64,000 nt of DNA, taken from positions 62,001-126,000 of the forward strand of contig JANJUX010000041.1 in NCBI GenBank assembly GCA_024710355.1, given 5' to 3'. Both the position numbers and the translations under genes were made by a program. The notes beneath the pieces are model-generated. The model did no database searches. It worked only from the letters and a program-made list of their open reading frames with translations, and was not told the DNA's origin. Positions 34,944 to 43,327 of this stretch are shown here, piece after piece (the first letter of the stretch is position 1; the number at the start of each line of letters is the position of its first letter). This stretch comes from Candidatus Rifleibacteriota bacterium (lineage in GTDB: Bacteria; Muiribacteriota; Ozemobacteria; Ozemobacterales; Ozemobacteraceae).

Positions 34944-36143
34944 GTGCCACTTTTCAGATACCAGGCCTACGAGCGTGATGGCGGCGAGGTCAGCGGCCTG
35001 ATAGAGGCTGACGACGTCGCAGCCGCCCGGCAACTGGTGAAAAGTCGCGGTCTGGCGCCTTTTGCAATTGAACCGGCGGCTGATGAACAGACTGGCAGTT
35101 TTGGCGCCGGGCAGTTTTCGCTGGTCGAGCAGGCGCGTCTGGCCCGTCAGTTGTCAGCCCTCCTTAAGGGCGGTGTTTCCTTAACGAAGGCGCTGGCCGG
35201 CATCGAGACCCAGGCTGCCTGGGCCAGCCGGCGCAGCAGTCTGGTAACACTGCGCGAAGGTATCGAAAAGGGCCGCGACCTGTCGGGCGTACTGGGCGAA
35301 ATGAAGAGCATTTTTGCGCCGGCTCTGCTTTCAGTTATCAGAGTAGGCGAAACCACAGGCCGGCTCGACTTCGCCTTTGCCCAGCTTTCGTCGCACCTTG
35401 AACGCGAGCTCGATCATCGCCGCCGCCTGACTGCAGCGATCGCCTACCCCGCCATCACTGCCATAATTTCAATCGGCGTGCTTGCCTTTCTGATGGTCTA
35501 TCTTGTACCGGTAGTTGCGCGCATGTTTGCTGATGTTCAAGGAGACCTGCCCTGGATCACCCGTTGGCTGATCGCATTCAGCAATTTTTTCTCGGCCAAC
35601 TGGCTGCTGATATCGTTAGCTCTACTTGGGCTGTTCGTGGCGTTTAAAATCGCCATGCGGTTTCCCGGCAGTCGTCGGCAGTATGAAAAACTGCAGCTGA
35701 AACTGCCGATATGGGGGCGCTTTATCGAAGGCATGCGCATGGAAACATGGGCGCGCAGCACCGGCATGATGATTCAGTGCGGCGTCACTCTTCTCGAATG
35801 TATCAAAGTCATCAGAGAAAACGAAACTTCGGTGCTGCAAAGCGAGGCTCTCGCAAAGGTCGAAAAAGCCCTCGAACGCGGCACCTCGTTTTCTGAAGCG
35901 CTGAAAAGCTCTGAGGGCTTTCCGGTTTTTGTCATTCAGATGATCGAGGCGGGCGAAGCCTCGGGCGAACTGGCCCCGATGCTGTATTCAGCCGCCACCG
36001 AGCTTGAAGCCGACAACCGTTCGGTCACCGAGCTGTTTCTGACAATTCTCGAACCAGCCCTGATCGTCATCATGGGCACGGCGGTCGGCGCCATCATGAT
36101 TGGTGTTCTGCTCCCCATCTATGAAATGAACCGCTTCATGTAA
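34944..36143 (+). CDS. gspF: Type II secretion inner-membrane platform protein GspF
   Basis: 399 residues with two GspF cytoplasmic helical domains (~60-190 and ~265-370) and three TM helices (~165-190, ~215-235, ~370-395). Signature elements: QLSALLKGGVSL, VGETTGRLD, MIEAGEASGELAPML. GTG start 7 nt after GGGAGG, 2 nt after gspE. Last gene of this T2SS block; a prepilin peptidase (gspO/pilD) is not in the window. Confidence 0.95.
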   Translation: MPLFRYQAYERDGGEVSGLIEADDVAAARQLVKSRGLAPFAIEPAADEQTGSFGAGQFSLVEQARLARQLSALLKGGVSLTKALAGIETQAAWASRRSSLVTLREGIEKGRDLSGVLGEMKSIFAPALLSVIRVGETTGRLDFAFAQLSSHLERELDHRRRLTAAIAYPAITAIISIGVLAFLMVYLVPVVARMFADVQGDLPWITRWLIAFSNFFSANWLLISLALLGLFVAFKIAMRFPGSRRQYEKLQLKLPIWGRFIEGMRMETWARSTGMMIQCGVTLLECIKVIRENETSVLQSEALAKVEKALERGTSFSEALKSSEGFPVFVIQMIEAGEASGELAPMLYSAATELEADNRSVTELFLTILEPALIVIMGTAVGAIMIGVLLPIYEMNRFM

Positions 36144-36170
36144 CCAGACCAAACACGCTGGAGAATGTGG

Positions 36171-36176
36171 TAGAAT
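36171..36176 (+). promoter_or_regulatory. Possible -10 box TAGAAT upstream of the phospholipase-like gene
   Basis: TAGAAT lies ~61 nt before the ATG at 36237; no convincing -35 box is seen, so this is weak. Confidence 0.3.
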
Positions 36177-36236
36177 TGGATGGGCCTGGCGGGAGATTTC
36201 CGGGCGCGGGCTGAACTGACGATCAAGGGAAAAGGC

Positions 36237-37205
36237 ATGAAATACCGCATTTTTACGTTCTACCTGTGTCTGACTTTGCTTTTCTGCTGCAGCCGCGCCG
36301 ATGCCTGGTCTTATCACACACATCGCAAGCTTACCGCCGATGCGGTGCGCCTGATGCCCGAGGCTTTCAGAAACCAGTTTGCCGGACAGAAAGCCAGTTT
36401 TCTCAAAGGCTCGACCGACCCTGATACGCTGATAAAAGATTTCACCAACCATGTCTATCATCCTGACGGGTCGATGGTCGATGGGCTTTACCGCATAAAA
36501 GACCTGTTCAACACGGCTGCCGGGCTGGTCCGCAACCAGGCTGAACCCGAAAAAATCGCCTACCTGCTCGGGCTGATGTCGCATTATATCGCCGACCTCA
36601 ATCAGCCGCTGCACACAGCCGGAAGCGAGCGCAACCCTGATGAGTCTGAGTATCACACCAGGTATGAACGTGATCTCAACAAAGAACTGCGCAATCTGCA
36701 GTTGCCTGAAGTCAGTTATCGACCGGTCACCGATGTTGAGCAGCGGGCTAAGGAAATGGCCGGCATCGCCCATCGTGAGTATGATGTCGTTGACCGCGCC
36801 TATAGAGGCGGCGGACAGGGTCTGCCAGATGTTCTCGAAATGTCGCGGCGCCAGCTGGCGGCCTCGACCGGTAATATCATCGACTTCTGGCTCGGTGTCT
36901 TCATCGAAGGCGGCCGCCCGCTCGACACCGGCAGCCAGTCTGCCACCAACGTGGCTGTCAGCGCCGAGTGGCAAAGCGAAGCGGCGCCAGATGCCGCCGA
37001 TCAGATAAACATCAATTCTGCCACTGCCGAGCAGCTGGCGACATTTTTCCATATCGAGCTGCCCAAAGCCAATCGCATCGTCGACGCTCGCCCCTTCAGT
37101 TCAGCTTATGATCTGGCAAAGGTTCAGGGCTTCACGGTTCATTTCGTCAAAAGGCATCGCGACCGCATCAGACTCGACGGCGGGTCGGACCAGCGAAAAC
37201 GCTGA
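36237..37205 (+). CDS. Exported zinc phospholipase C / P1-nuclease-like enzyme fused to a ComEA-type HhH domain
   Basis: 322 residues from the ATG at 36237 (AAGGG upstream). Signal peptide to ~residue 23 leaves Trp24 as mature residue 1, as in Bacillus zinc phospholipase C, whose N-terminal Trp binds metal. Following ligand-like residues are His27/29, Asp61, His75, and His116, Asp120, His126, His140, Glu144; the last five have exactly the 4-6-14-4 spacing of the Bacillus enzyme. Residues ~258-315 are a helix-hairpin-helix pair like ComEA (ININSATAEQLATFF...). The family hydrolyses phosphodiesters, either lipid or nucleic acid; the DNA-binding-type HhH suggests a nuclease role, which is inference. 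Likely T2SS cargo. Confidence 0.82.
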   Translation: MKYRIFTFYLCLTLLFCCSRADAWSYHTHRKLTADAVRLMPEAFRNQFAGQKASFLKGSTDPDTLIKDFTNHVYHPDGSMVDGLYRIKDLFNTAAGLVRNQAEPEKIAYLLGLMSHYIADLNQPLHTAGSERNPDESEYHTRYERDLNKELRNLQLPEVSYRPVTDVEQRAKEMAGIAHREYDVVDRAYRGGGQGLPDVLEMSRRQLAASTGNIIDFWLGVFIEGGRPLDTGSQSATNVAVSAEWQSEAAPDAADQININSATAEQLATFFHIELPKANRIVDARPFSSAYDLAKVQGFTVHFVKRHRDRIRLDGGSDQRKR

Positions 37206-37459
37206 TAAATTCAGAGAATCAGCTCAAAAAATGGCACTTTTTCAACCTTAAAAGACTAATTTTGCCCCCAAAAATGCCAGTCTAAGCATTCGACATGTAA
37301 AGCGTGAGCAGTAAAGGCTTAAATCAGCAGCGGTCTTTTAAAATGCTTCCCTGGCTAATTCTTGACTACTGAACAGTTGGTCGGAGAATTTTTCGTTAAT
37401 AAACCACAGACAGTTGCCGATAGCGGGTTACTGAAAAAATGACTCGCTGGAGGGCGCTT

Positions 37460-38647
37460 ATGCGTATCGGTAAAAAAGAGTTTGTGGCCGGGCTTTTACT
37501 TGCTGCTATCACCTGGACTTCTGCCGGTGAGATTTCTTCTCTGCAGGCTGCCGGAAAGGGCCGCCTCGGTGCCGAAATCCAGTTTTCGCAGCAGATCGGG
37601 CTGTTCGATGCCACGCAGCTTAACAAAAAAATGCTTGAAAGCTACATTTCTGAGCAGGCGTTCAACCGCGGGCTCAATGGCGTTCTTGTTGAAAGCGGTC
37701 TGGTAACGAATTTCGATCTCAAAGAACTTGAAAAACTCGGCATAATCAAGGCTGGACCTGCCAGAAAAGGCATCAGTCGACGCGAAGCCAGCGAGGCTCT
37801 GCTGCGCTCAGTCATGCATGGCTGGCAGAACGAGCTGCTTCCCCGACCGTCTTTCGAAGCTTCACTCGGCTTCAGAGACTGGCAGCCGGAAGAAAAATAC
37901 CGTGAAAGTCTCACTTTTGCCATTACTTCCGGGCTGATTCAGGGCTCAAGCGCTGGTCAGTTCAGGCCTGACGACAACCTAAAGGTTAAAGAAGCACTCA
38001 TACTTCTCAAGCGCTTCTTCGATCTGGCTACCACCAGCAGAACTCCGACGCGTATTGCCCTTTTCGAAGACGTCATGCAGGATCACTACATGACCGCACC
38101 GCTTCTCAACCTTAGAAAAGCCGGAGCTTTTGACCTGACAAACCTTGGCAAACGGCTGAATGGCACTGGCTCGCTCAGCGTCAAAGATCTCAGCCTGATC
38201 ATTCAGGGCATTCTCGGCCGTCTCGACAAGCCGGCTTATGCCGCCAGAGTCAAACATATCGAAAGCAAAGCCAGAAACACCGACGCGACCCGCAATATAC
38301 TCGCCTGCATGGGTGCAGTTCTTACCGAAGCGGTTCCTCACAGCGAAGCCGACAACCACATTCTTTATTCAGATGTCAAAGAAGGCAGTGCCGTTGACAA
38401 GTCGTTGAAAATTCTGGCACGGGGCGGCATCAGAATGGGTTATAACAACAACCTCTTCAAAGGCAGTGAAAGGGTTACCAGATTCGAAGCGCTTGGCCTG
38501 ATCAACCGGGTAATTACCGAACTTGAGCCTGAGCCGATCAGAATAGCAGAGAGCAGAACCGCCACCCGCGATGACCTGGAAGCTTTCAAAAAACTACTGC
38601 AGGAACGCCGCGAAAGAATTCACAAGATCCTTAACCGCGAGCCCTGA
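37460..38647 (+). CDS. Exported protein with S-layer homology (SLH) modules
   Basis: 395 residues from the ATG at 37460, 6 nt after GGAGGG. Signal peptide (~1-30). Residues ~143-195 form an SLH module (FRDW..., ITSGLIQG..AGQFRPDDNLKVKEAL), ~200-260 a degenerate one (FEDV... LRKAGAFD), and ~303-355 a good one (YSDVKEG, LARGGIRMGYNN, VTRFEALGLINRV). The C-terminus is a charged helix. SLH modules bind pyruvylated wall polymers or peptidoglycan, so this is probably a cell-envelope tether. The 254-bp gap upstream contains only AT-rich sequence and no clear promoter. Convergent overlap of 17 nt with the next gene. Confidence 0.8.
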   Translation: MRIGKKEFVAGLLLAAITWTSAGEISSLQAAGKGRLGAEIQFSQQIGLFDATQLNKKMLESYISEQAFNRGLNGVLVESGLVTNFDLKELEKLGIIKAGPARKGISRREASEALLRSVMHGWQNELLPRPSFEASLGFRDWQPEEKYRESLTFAITSGLIQGSSAGQFRPDDNLKVKEALILLKRFFDLATTSRTPTRIALFEDVMQDHYMTAPLLNLRKAGAFDLTNLGKRLNGTGSLSVKDLSLIIQGILGRLDKPAYAARVKHIESKARNTDATRNILACMGAVLTEAVPHSEADNHILYSDVKEGSAVDKSLKILARGGIRMGYNNNLFKGSERVTRFEALGLINRVITELEPEPIRIAESRTATRDDLEAFKKLLQERRERIHKILNREP

Positions 38648-39599
38648 CCCTTCCGGATATCAACAGAAGACTCACGAGAAACCCCGCCAGCAAAGGCCGA
38701 TAAAAAGGCCGAAACGGCGGGGTTTTCTGCACCTGGTCGTGGCAGAGCTCGCAGGCATCATGCTCTTCGCCGTCTTCGTGGTTGTGAGCGGTATCAGATT
38801 GCTGAGATGTCCCGGCGTGACTGCTGTCTGCCATTGCCGGGAACTTCTCGTCAGGCAGGCGGCCGCTGTCACGATAAAATTTCAATACCTCAGCCAGACG
38901 GTCTTTGGTCCCGTCGATATCCTGACCAGACTTTTGCCAGGCCTGCAGAGCTTTCTGCGGCTCACCGAGTTCGAGATAGAGTCTGGCCAGCAGGGCTTGA
39001 TAAGCTGTGACATTGAATGCCGGGTCTGAAGAAAGCCCGGCAGCTTCTTTTGAATAGAGGTCTGCCGCCTTTTCGAGATACCTCGATGCAGAAATCATCG
39101 CGGGCCGGCCGCCACCAGAAAACATTACCAGCCACGCCGCTGCAGCATACAGTTCATGCACCGCCGGGTGACCGGGATTGCTGATGATTCCCTGCTGCAG
39201 AACCTGCAGACTTTCGCGCCAGTCGGCCTGCAGACCGGCAAGGCAGCGTGACAGAAGCTGATATGGCGCCAGCTCTTCCGGCATAATGGCAATTACCGCA
39301 TACAACAACGGCACAATATCAGAATTACCACTCAGAGAACCGGCAACAAACTGCTGACGACTGCCAGGAAAAGGCCCGCGATGCATCAGTTCATCGGCTC
39401 TGGCCCAGAAACGGGCGGCAACAAACGAACGCAGACGTTCTGGCACAAAGCTGGCAACCAAACCTGGCATGTCTGTTTTTGTCAGAGTTTGTTTGCAGAT
39501 GTTTTTATATGACCAGTTGAAGCTGAAAGCAAGGCATAAAAGCAGTGCCGCAACAAAAATCGGGCGGCAGCAATACCGGTAACTGGCTGCGAAGCGCAT
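38631..39599 (-). CDS. TPR-containing membrane protein linked to an ABC exporter
   Basis: 322 residues. N-terminal TM helix (~14-30), a large extracytoplasmic region with TPR-like helices (~80-230; AYQALLARLYLELGEPQKALQAWQ is a clear TPR), a His/Asp/Glu-rich stretch with CELCH (~270-292) and a C-terminal TM helix (~303-320). I do not recognise the family. It follows the ABC permease by 3 nt in the same operon, so it may be an accessory subunit. The acidic His-rich segment with a CxxC pair could bind metal. Confidence 0.7.
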   Translation of the reverse strand: MRFAASYRYCCRPIFVAALLLCLAFSFNWSYKNICKQTLTKTDMPGLVASFVPERLRSFVAARFWARADELMHRGPFPGSRQQFVAGSLSGNSDIVPLLYAVIAIMPEELAPYQLLSRCLAGLQADWRESLQVLQQGIISNPGHPAVHELYAAAAWLVMFSGGGRPAMISASRYLEKAADLYSKEAAGLSSDPAFNVTAYQALLARLYLELGEPQKALQAWQKSGQDIDGTKDRLAEVLKFYRDSGRLPDEKFPAMADSSHAGTSQQSDTAHNHEDGEEHDACELCHDQVQKTPPFRPFYRPLLAGFLVSLLLISGRVRARG

Positions 39600-39602
39600 A
39601 GT

Positions 39603-40352
39603 TTAGAGATCCCGCCGCTGCAGAAGTCCGCCGGTCAGCAGCAGGTAAAACACCGTCTGAAGAACAGCATAAGTCGAAACCATAAGCAGTGGCACAACCT
39701 GCACCCCGGCATACCAGCCCCCCCGAAAAACGCTAAAATCAGGCATCAGAATGGCAAATATTTCAAATACGACCATGCCGACCGAAGAATCAGCAAACAG
39801 GCTGCGGATGCCATCAAGGTTGTGCCCGGCGACAAAAACGAGCAACAAAGCGCCACAGGCAAGCAGGCGCGAAGAAAAAACAGCAAAAAACTGAAAAACG
39901 GCGGCGAGCATGGCAAATTCATAAAAAACCATCAGAGCGGTCATGAACAGCTGAAAAAACAGGCGGCCTTCACTTGCAAACATCAGCAACGAAAATAGTA
40001 AAGCAGCAGTCAGCAGGGCAAAAGCGAGAACCACAGAAAACCCGGCAAGGCGGCCGGCGGCAAAAAGCGTTCGATCAACCGGCCGGCTGAGAAAAAACCA
40101 TGGGGTGCGCTGGGCAGCGGCCCAGAAAAAATGGTCAAACCCGGACACAATAACAAGAATTCCGGCCATCAGACTCATGACACTGCCGCTCAGGTCGGCA
40201 ACGAAACCGGTCTGAAACCCTGGGTTGGCGTTCTCAAAAGCCCAGGCCGCATAAAACAGCGGTAAAAAAACAAGAATGAGTCCGGGCAAAAGGTTACCAC
40301 GCCAGGCTTTAACAACAACCAGACGGCAGATAGTGTAAAACTGCAGCATCAT
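39603..40352 (-). CDS. ABC-2-type transporter permease
   Basis: 249 residues with six hydrophobic segments in the ABC-2 arrangement (including LIFLPLFYAAWAF, GSVMSLMAGILVIVSGFDHF, VVLAFALLTAALLFSLL). Start overlaps the ATPase gene by 4 nt. The SRPVDR loop after TM2 is common in ABC-2 subunits. Substrate not predictable; such pairs export drugs, lipids or peptides. Confidence 0.85.
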   Translation of the reverse strand: MMLQFYTICRLVVVKAWRGNLLPGLILVFLPLFYAAWAFENANPGFQTGFVADLSGSVMSLMAGILVIVSGFDHFFWAAAQRTPWFFLSRPVDRTLFAAGRLAGFSVVLAFALLTAALLFSLLMFASEGRLFFQLFMTALMVFYEFAMLAAVFQFFAVFSSRLLACGALLLVFVAGHNLDGIRSLFADSSVGMVVFEIFAILMPDFSVFRGGWYAGVQVVPLLMVSTYAVLQTVFYLLLTGGLLQRRDL

Positions 40353-41092
40353 GCCGGCACCGCCTGCGAGTCGCCGACCAGCCCGGCAAAACGTTTTTCA
40401 AGCTCAACCGTCGAATCGGAGTCGCAAAACTCAATCGGAGTGCCCTCAAAAACAAGACGACCGGCGTGAAGAATCCCAATGCGATGGCAAAGTCCGGGAA
40501 GATCGGAAAGAATATGGGTCGTAAAAAAAACCGTAGCACCCTCTTCGTTGAGCTGCCTGATCACCCGCTTTACCAGCTGGCGACCAAGAGGATCGAGGCC
40601 GCTGGCCGGTTCATCGAGAATCACCAGCTGTGGGCGATGCACAATGGCAGCGGCGAGAGAAACGCGCTGCCGCGTGCCCTTCGACAACTGCTCGACCAGA
40701 CGGTCTTTTTCCTGTTCGAGAGCGAGCATCTGTATAGCCCTGTCGATAAGAACATCAGAGGGTCTTACTCCCGAAAGCCGACAGGCGGCATGCAACACTT
40801 CCGTCACCTTCAGGTATTCTGGCAAATCCGGCTCTTCGGGAGCAAAACCAACGCTGACCGTTTCACCGGCCGGGCCCGGCAGGCCCGGTCTGGTTATGAC
40901 ACCAGAGTCGGGCCGGCACAGACCAAGAAGAATTTTCATTGCGGTGGTTTTGCCGGCACCATTAAGCCCTGCCATGGCGAAGATTTCGCCGGCCCGAATC
41001 TGAAGAGTCAGGCCGCGAAGGGCTTCGACACGGCGACGCGAGCCAGGCTCGGAATATGACCTGGTAATCGCGTCGAATGAAATGACATTCAT
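40349..41092 (-). CDS. ABC transporter ATP-binding protein
   Basis: Walker A GLNGAGKTTAM, signature LSKGTRQRVSLA, Walker B LVILDEPASGLDP and a switch His in FFTTHIL. I choose the ATG at 41092 (247 residues); the frame extends to a GTG at 41134 inside tpx, but the domain begins after residue MNVISFDAI. It energises the permease encoded next. Gene order tpx-ATPase-permease-TPR suggests one transcript. Confidence 0.9.
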   Translation of the reverse strand: MNVISFDAITRSYSEPGSRRRVEALRGLTLQIRAGEIFAMAGLNGAGKTTAMKILLGLCRPDSGVITRPGLPGPAGETVSVGFAPEEPDLPEYLKVTEVLHAACRLSGVRPSDVLIDRAIQMLALEQEKDRLVEQLSKGTRQRVSLAAAIVHRPQLVILDEPASGLDPLGRQLVKRVIRQLNEEGATVFFTTHILSDLPGLCHRIGILHAGRLVFEGTPIEFCDSDSTVELEKRFAGLVGDSQAVPA

Positions 41093-41111
41093 TTGAAGAG
41101 CGGCAAAAGTA

Positions 41112-41621
41112 TCAGGAAACTTTGGAGAGGGCACTCAAAGCTTCATCGTAGTTCGGTTCAGAGGTTACTTCACCAACGATCTGACGGTAAGCGATCTTAC
41201 CTTTTGAATCGACGATGAACACGGTCCTTGCGAGCAGACGCAGCTCTTTGATATGGATGCCGAGAGCGTCGGCAAGAGCCATAGAAGCATGATCAGAAAG
41301 AGTCATGACATTTTTGGCGCCGGCAGCACCGCACCAGCGAGCCTGCGCAAACGGCAGGTCAGCCGAAACGGCATAAACTTTGGCTTTGAGACCGGCGGCT
41401 TTTTCGTTGAACTTGCGCACCTGCATATCACATACGGGGGTGTCGAGCGACGGAACGGTGGTAATAACTTTGACGCCCTTGTCAGAACCGAGGTCAAAAG
41501 GTTTAAGATCGTTGGTCAGCAGGGTGATTCCCTGAGGAAAAGCATCGCCAACCTTGATTTCATTACCGATAAGAGTCAGGGGGTTGCCCATGAAAGTGAC
41601 TTTACCAGTCTGTTTGGTCAT
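41112..41621 (-). CDS. tpx: Thiol peroxidase (atypical 2-Cys peroxiredoxin)
   Basis: 169 residues from the ATG at 41621, which has GAGGAG 9 nt upstream. Peroxidatic Cys64 lies in VPSLDTPVCDMQVRKFN and resolving Cys97 in ARWCGAAG, as in Tpx. It reduces peroxides using thioredoxin. A frame extension to 41699 lacks support. Confidence 0.96.
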   Translation of the reverse strand: MTKQTGKVTFMGNPLTLIGNEIKVGDAFPQGITLLTNDLKPFDLGSDKGVKVITTVPSLDTPVCDMQVRKFNEKAAGLKAKVYAVSADLPFAQARWCGAAGAKNVMTLSDHASMALADALGIHIKELRLLARTVFIVDSKGKIAYRQIVGEVTSEPNYDEALSALSKVS

Positions 41622-41734
41622 TTTCTGTCTCCTCATTTTTATTTTTAAGTATGTAAAAGAACACCAACAAACATTAGCAGACAAACCCAAACAACACAAC
41701 CTTACCCGAGATAAAGGCCGGTGAACTATTATGC

Positions 41735-41763
41735 TTGACAGGGTGAGAGGGTCTGCCTATTAT
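41735..41763 (+). promoter_or_regulatory. Strong promoter TTGACA-N17-TATTAT adjacent to the STAS gene start
   Basis: Perfect -35 box, ideal spacing and a near-perfect -10 box ending 9 nt before the ATG at 41773. The transcript would have zero to three untranslated bases. Confidence 0.8.
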
Positions 41764-41772
41764 CCTGAAGGT

Positions 41773-42126
41773 ATGAGCGATTTTACAATAGAATTTGCAA
41801 CTTCCGGAAAAGTTACGATTGTCAGAACTCAGGGCTACCTTGACGACGCGGGAGGAAAAGTCTTCAGGGATAAATGTTCCGAGTTGATTGACAAGGGCAA
41901 CGTCAATTTTGTCATTAACCTTGAAAAAACGCCGGTTATCAACAGTACCGGTCTGTCGACCCTTCTCGACATCATGGTTCAGATAATTGACTACAACGGC
42001 GGGCAGGTGGCAATTACCGGTCTGTCGAAGCTGACACAGACGGCTCTGCAGATGACGGGCGTTCTGACGCTCTGCGACGCTTTTCCGACCGAAGCTGAAG
42101 CGATTGCCGCAATCTCGGAAGCCTGA
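41773..42126 (+). CDS. STAS-domain anti-sigma-factor antagonist-like protein
   Basis: 117 residues, a single STAS domain. The phosphoacceptor position is Ser58 in VINSTGLSTLLD, matching the SpoIIAA/RsbV pattern. Such proteins bind an anti-sigma kinase when unphosphorylated. No kinase or sigma factor is nearby. The ATG at 41773 is chosen over an upstream frame to 41731 because the promoter occupies that stretch. Following gene starts 24 nt after the stop, so co-transcription is likely. Confidence 0.88.
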   Translation: MSDFTIEFATSGKVTIVRTQGYLDDAGGKVFRDKCSELIDKGNVNFVINLEKTPVINSTGLSTLLDIMVQIIDYNGGQVAITGLSKLTQTALQMTGVLTLCDAFPTEAEAIAAISEA

Positions 42127-42150
42127 CCAACAAAAGCCCGGGGAAGTTTT

Positions 42151-43260
42151 ATGAAAAAGGCGATGCTGGTTCCGATGTTCTTTCTGGCATTGAATGCCGC
42201 CTCGGCGGCCGACATCAACTGGGATGAACTCGAAAAGAAAGCGCAGCAGTATACCGGAGAACTTGAAAAAAAGGGCAACGACTCCGGCAGCTCTTCCGGC
42301 TCGTCCTCAGGCAAGGGAAAGGGCATCGACCTGGTTCTGCCGGGCCAGCCTCAGGGCAGAACCATCGACAACACCGCCCCCACTCTTTCTGAAGCAGACA
42401 AGCGGCACATAACCGTGCATCTCAAGCTTGCTAACCGGCATTTTTCGAGAAAAAACTACCCCAAGGCAATTGAAGAAACCGATCTGGTCTTCGAACGCGA
42501 GCCCGATAACGCCAGCGCCCGTTTCATGCGGGCAGTAATCGCGGGCAGGCTGCGTGATCACCAGACGGCCTGGTTCAATATTCTTATCGCCCGCGAAAAA
42601 GACCAGGCAAACCCCAAAATCGACACCTTTATCAGCAAACTGAAAACTGTGGCACCAGAGCCGACCGAACCGGTCTGGGTACAGGGAATCTATCGCTCGA
42701 TCCCGATCTCTGGCTGCGAAAAGGCCGCTGATGTCATTGAACGCCTGCTTCTCGACCAGGTCAGCCACAATGTCACCAGCCTTCAGACAGGCGATTTTAC
42801 CGAAGAGGCCGACAAAACCGTCATGCCCCTGCAGCTTGAATGTTCGAGCCCACCCGATAAAGACGCCATTGTCAGCCTGCTGAAAAAGTCTGCCGGCGGC
42901 GAAGTAACCGTCAAATCCGGGGAAGGCAACAAACTAGATCTGAGCGTTACGGTTAAAGGGTTTGGTATCGAGAATAAAAACGCCCGGCCGGTTTCTGATC
43001 TGCAGGAATTCATCAAGGACCTTACCGAAGAAGTAGACGTAGCGATCAGCGATACGGTCGAACGCGAGGCCGAGAACAAGATTCTCGATATCACCTACGA
43101 AATTTCGACCCGCGATTTTAAAACGCTGAACGACTTTCTGCGCAAGATCTCGCCCTACGCAACCAGATTCAGGGTACAAAGTCTCCGCCTCGCCTTTATC
43201 ACGGGTTCGCAGAGCATAATCTGGAAATGCAAGGTTCAGGTGCTTTACAAAGTTTCCTGA
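42151..43260 (+). CDS. Exported TPR-type protein of unknown function
   Basis: 369 residues. Signal peptide (1-19, ends ASAA), a Ser/Gly-rich linker (~45-57), a TPR pair (~88-155; LANRHFSRKNYPKAIEETDLVFEREP) and a C-terminal alpha/beta region (~170-365) I do not recognise. GGGGAAG lies upstream of the ATG. It follows the STAS gene and precedes an HExxH protein; periplasmic or surface location is inferred. Confidence 0.75.
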   Translation: MKKAMLVPMFFLALNAASAADINWDELEKKAQQYTGELEKKGNDSGSSSGSSSGKGKGIDLVLPGQPQGRTIDNTAPTLSEADKRHITVHLKLANRHFSRKNYPKAIEETDLVFEREPDNASARFMRAVIAGRLRDHQTAWFNILIAREKDQANPKIDTFISKLKTVAPEPTEPVWVQGIYRSIPISGCEKAADVIERLLLDQVSHNVTSLQTGDFTEEADKTVMPLQLECSSPPDKDAIVSLLKKSAGGEVTVKSGEGNKLDLSVTVKGFGIENKNARPVSDLQEFIKDLTEEVDVAISDTVEREAENKILDITYEISTRDFKTLNDFLRKISPYATRFRVQSLRLAFITGSQSIIWKCKVQVLYKVS

Positions 43261-43327
43261 TTTTTTTCGTTCATAAACTGCAAACTTTTTCCGATTCTCG
43301 CCGCATGCGAACCAGAGGATTAAAGTT

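Noticed and set aside
35988..37052. 354-codon open frame on the minus strand
   Set aside because: It overlaps gspF and the phospholipase-like gene in reverse and has no recognisable domain or ribosome binding site; it reflects codon bias of the plus-strand genes.
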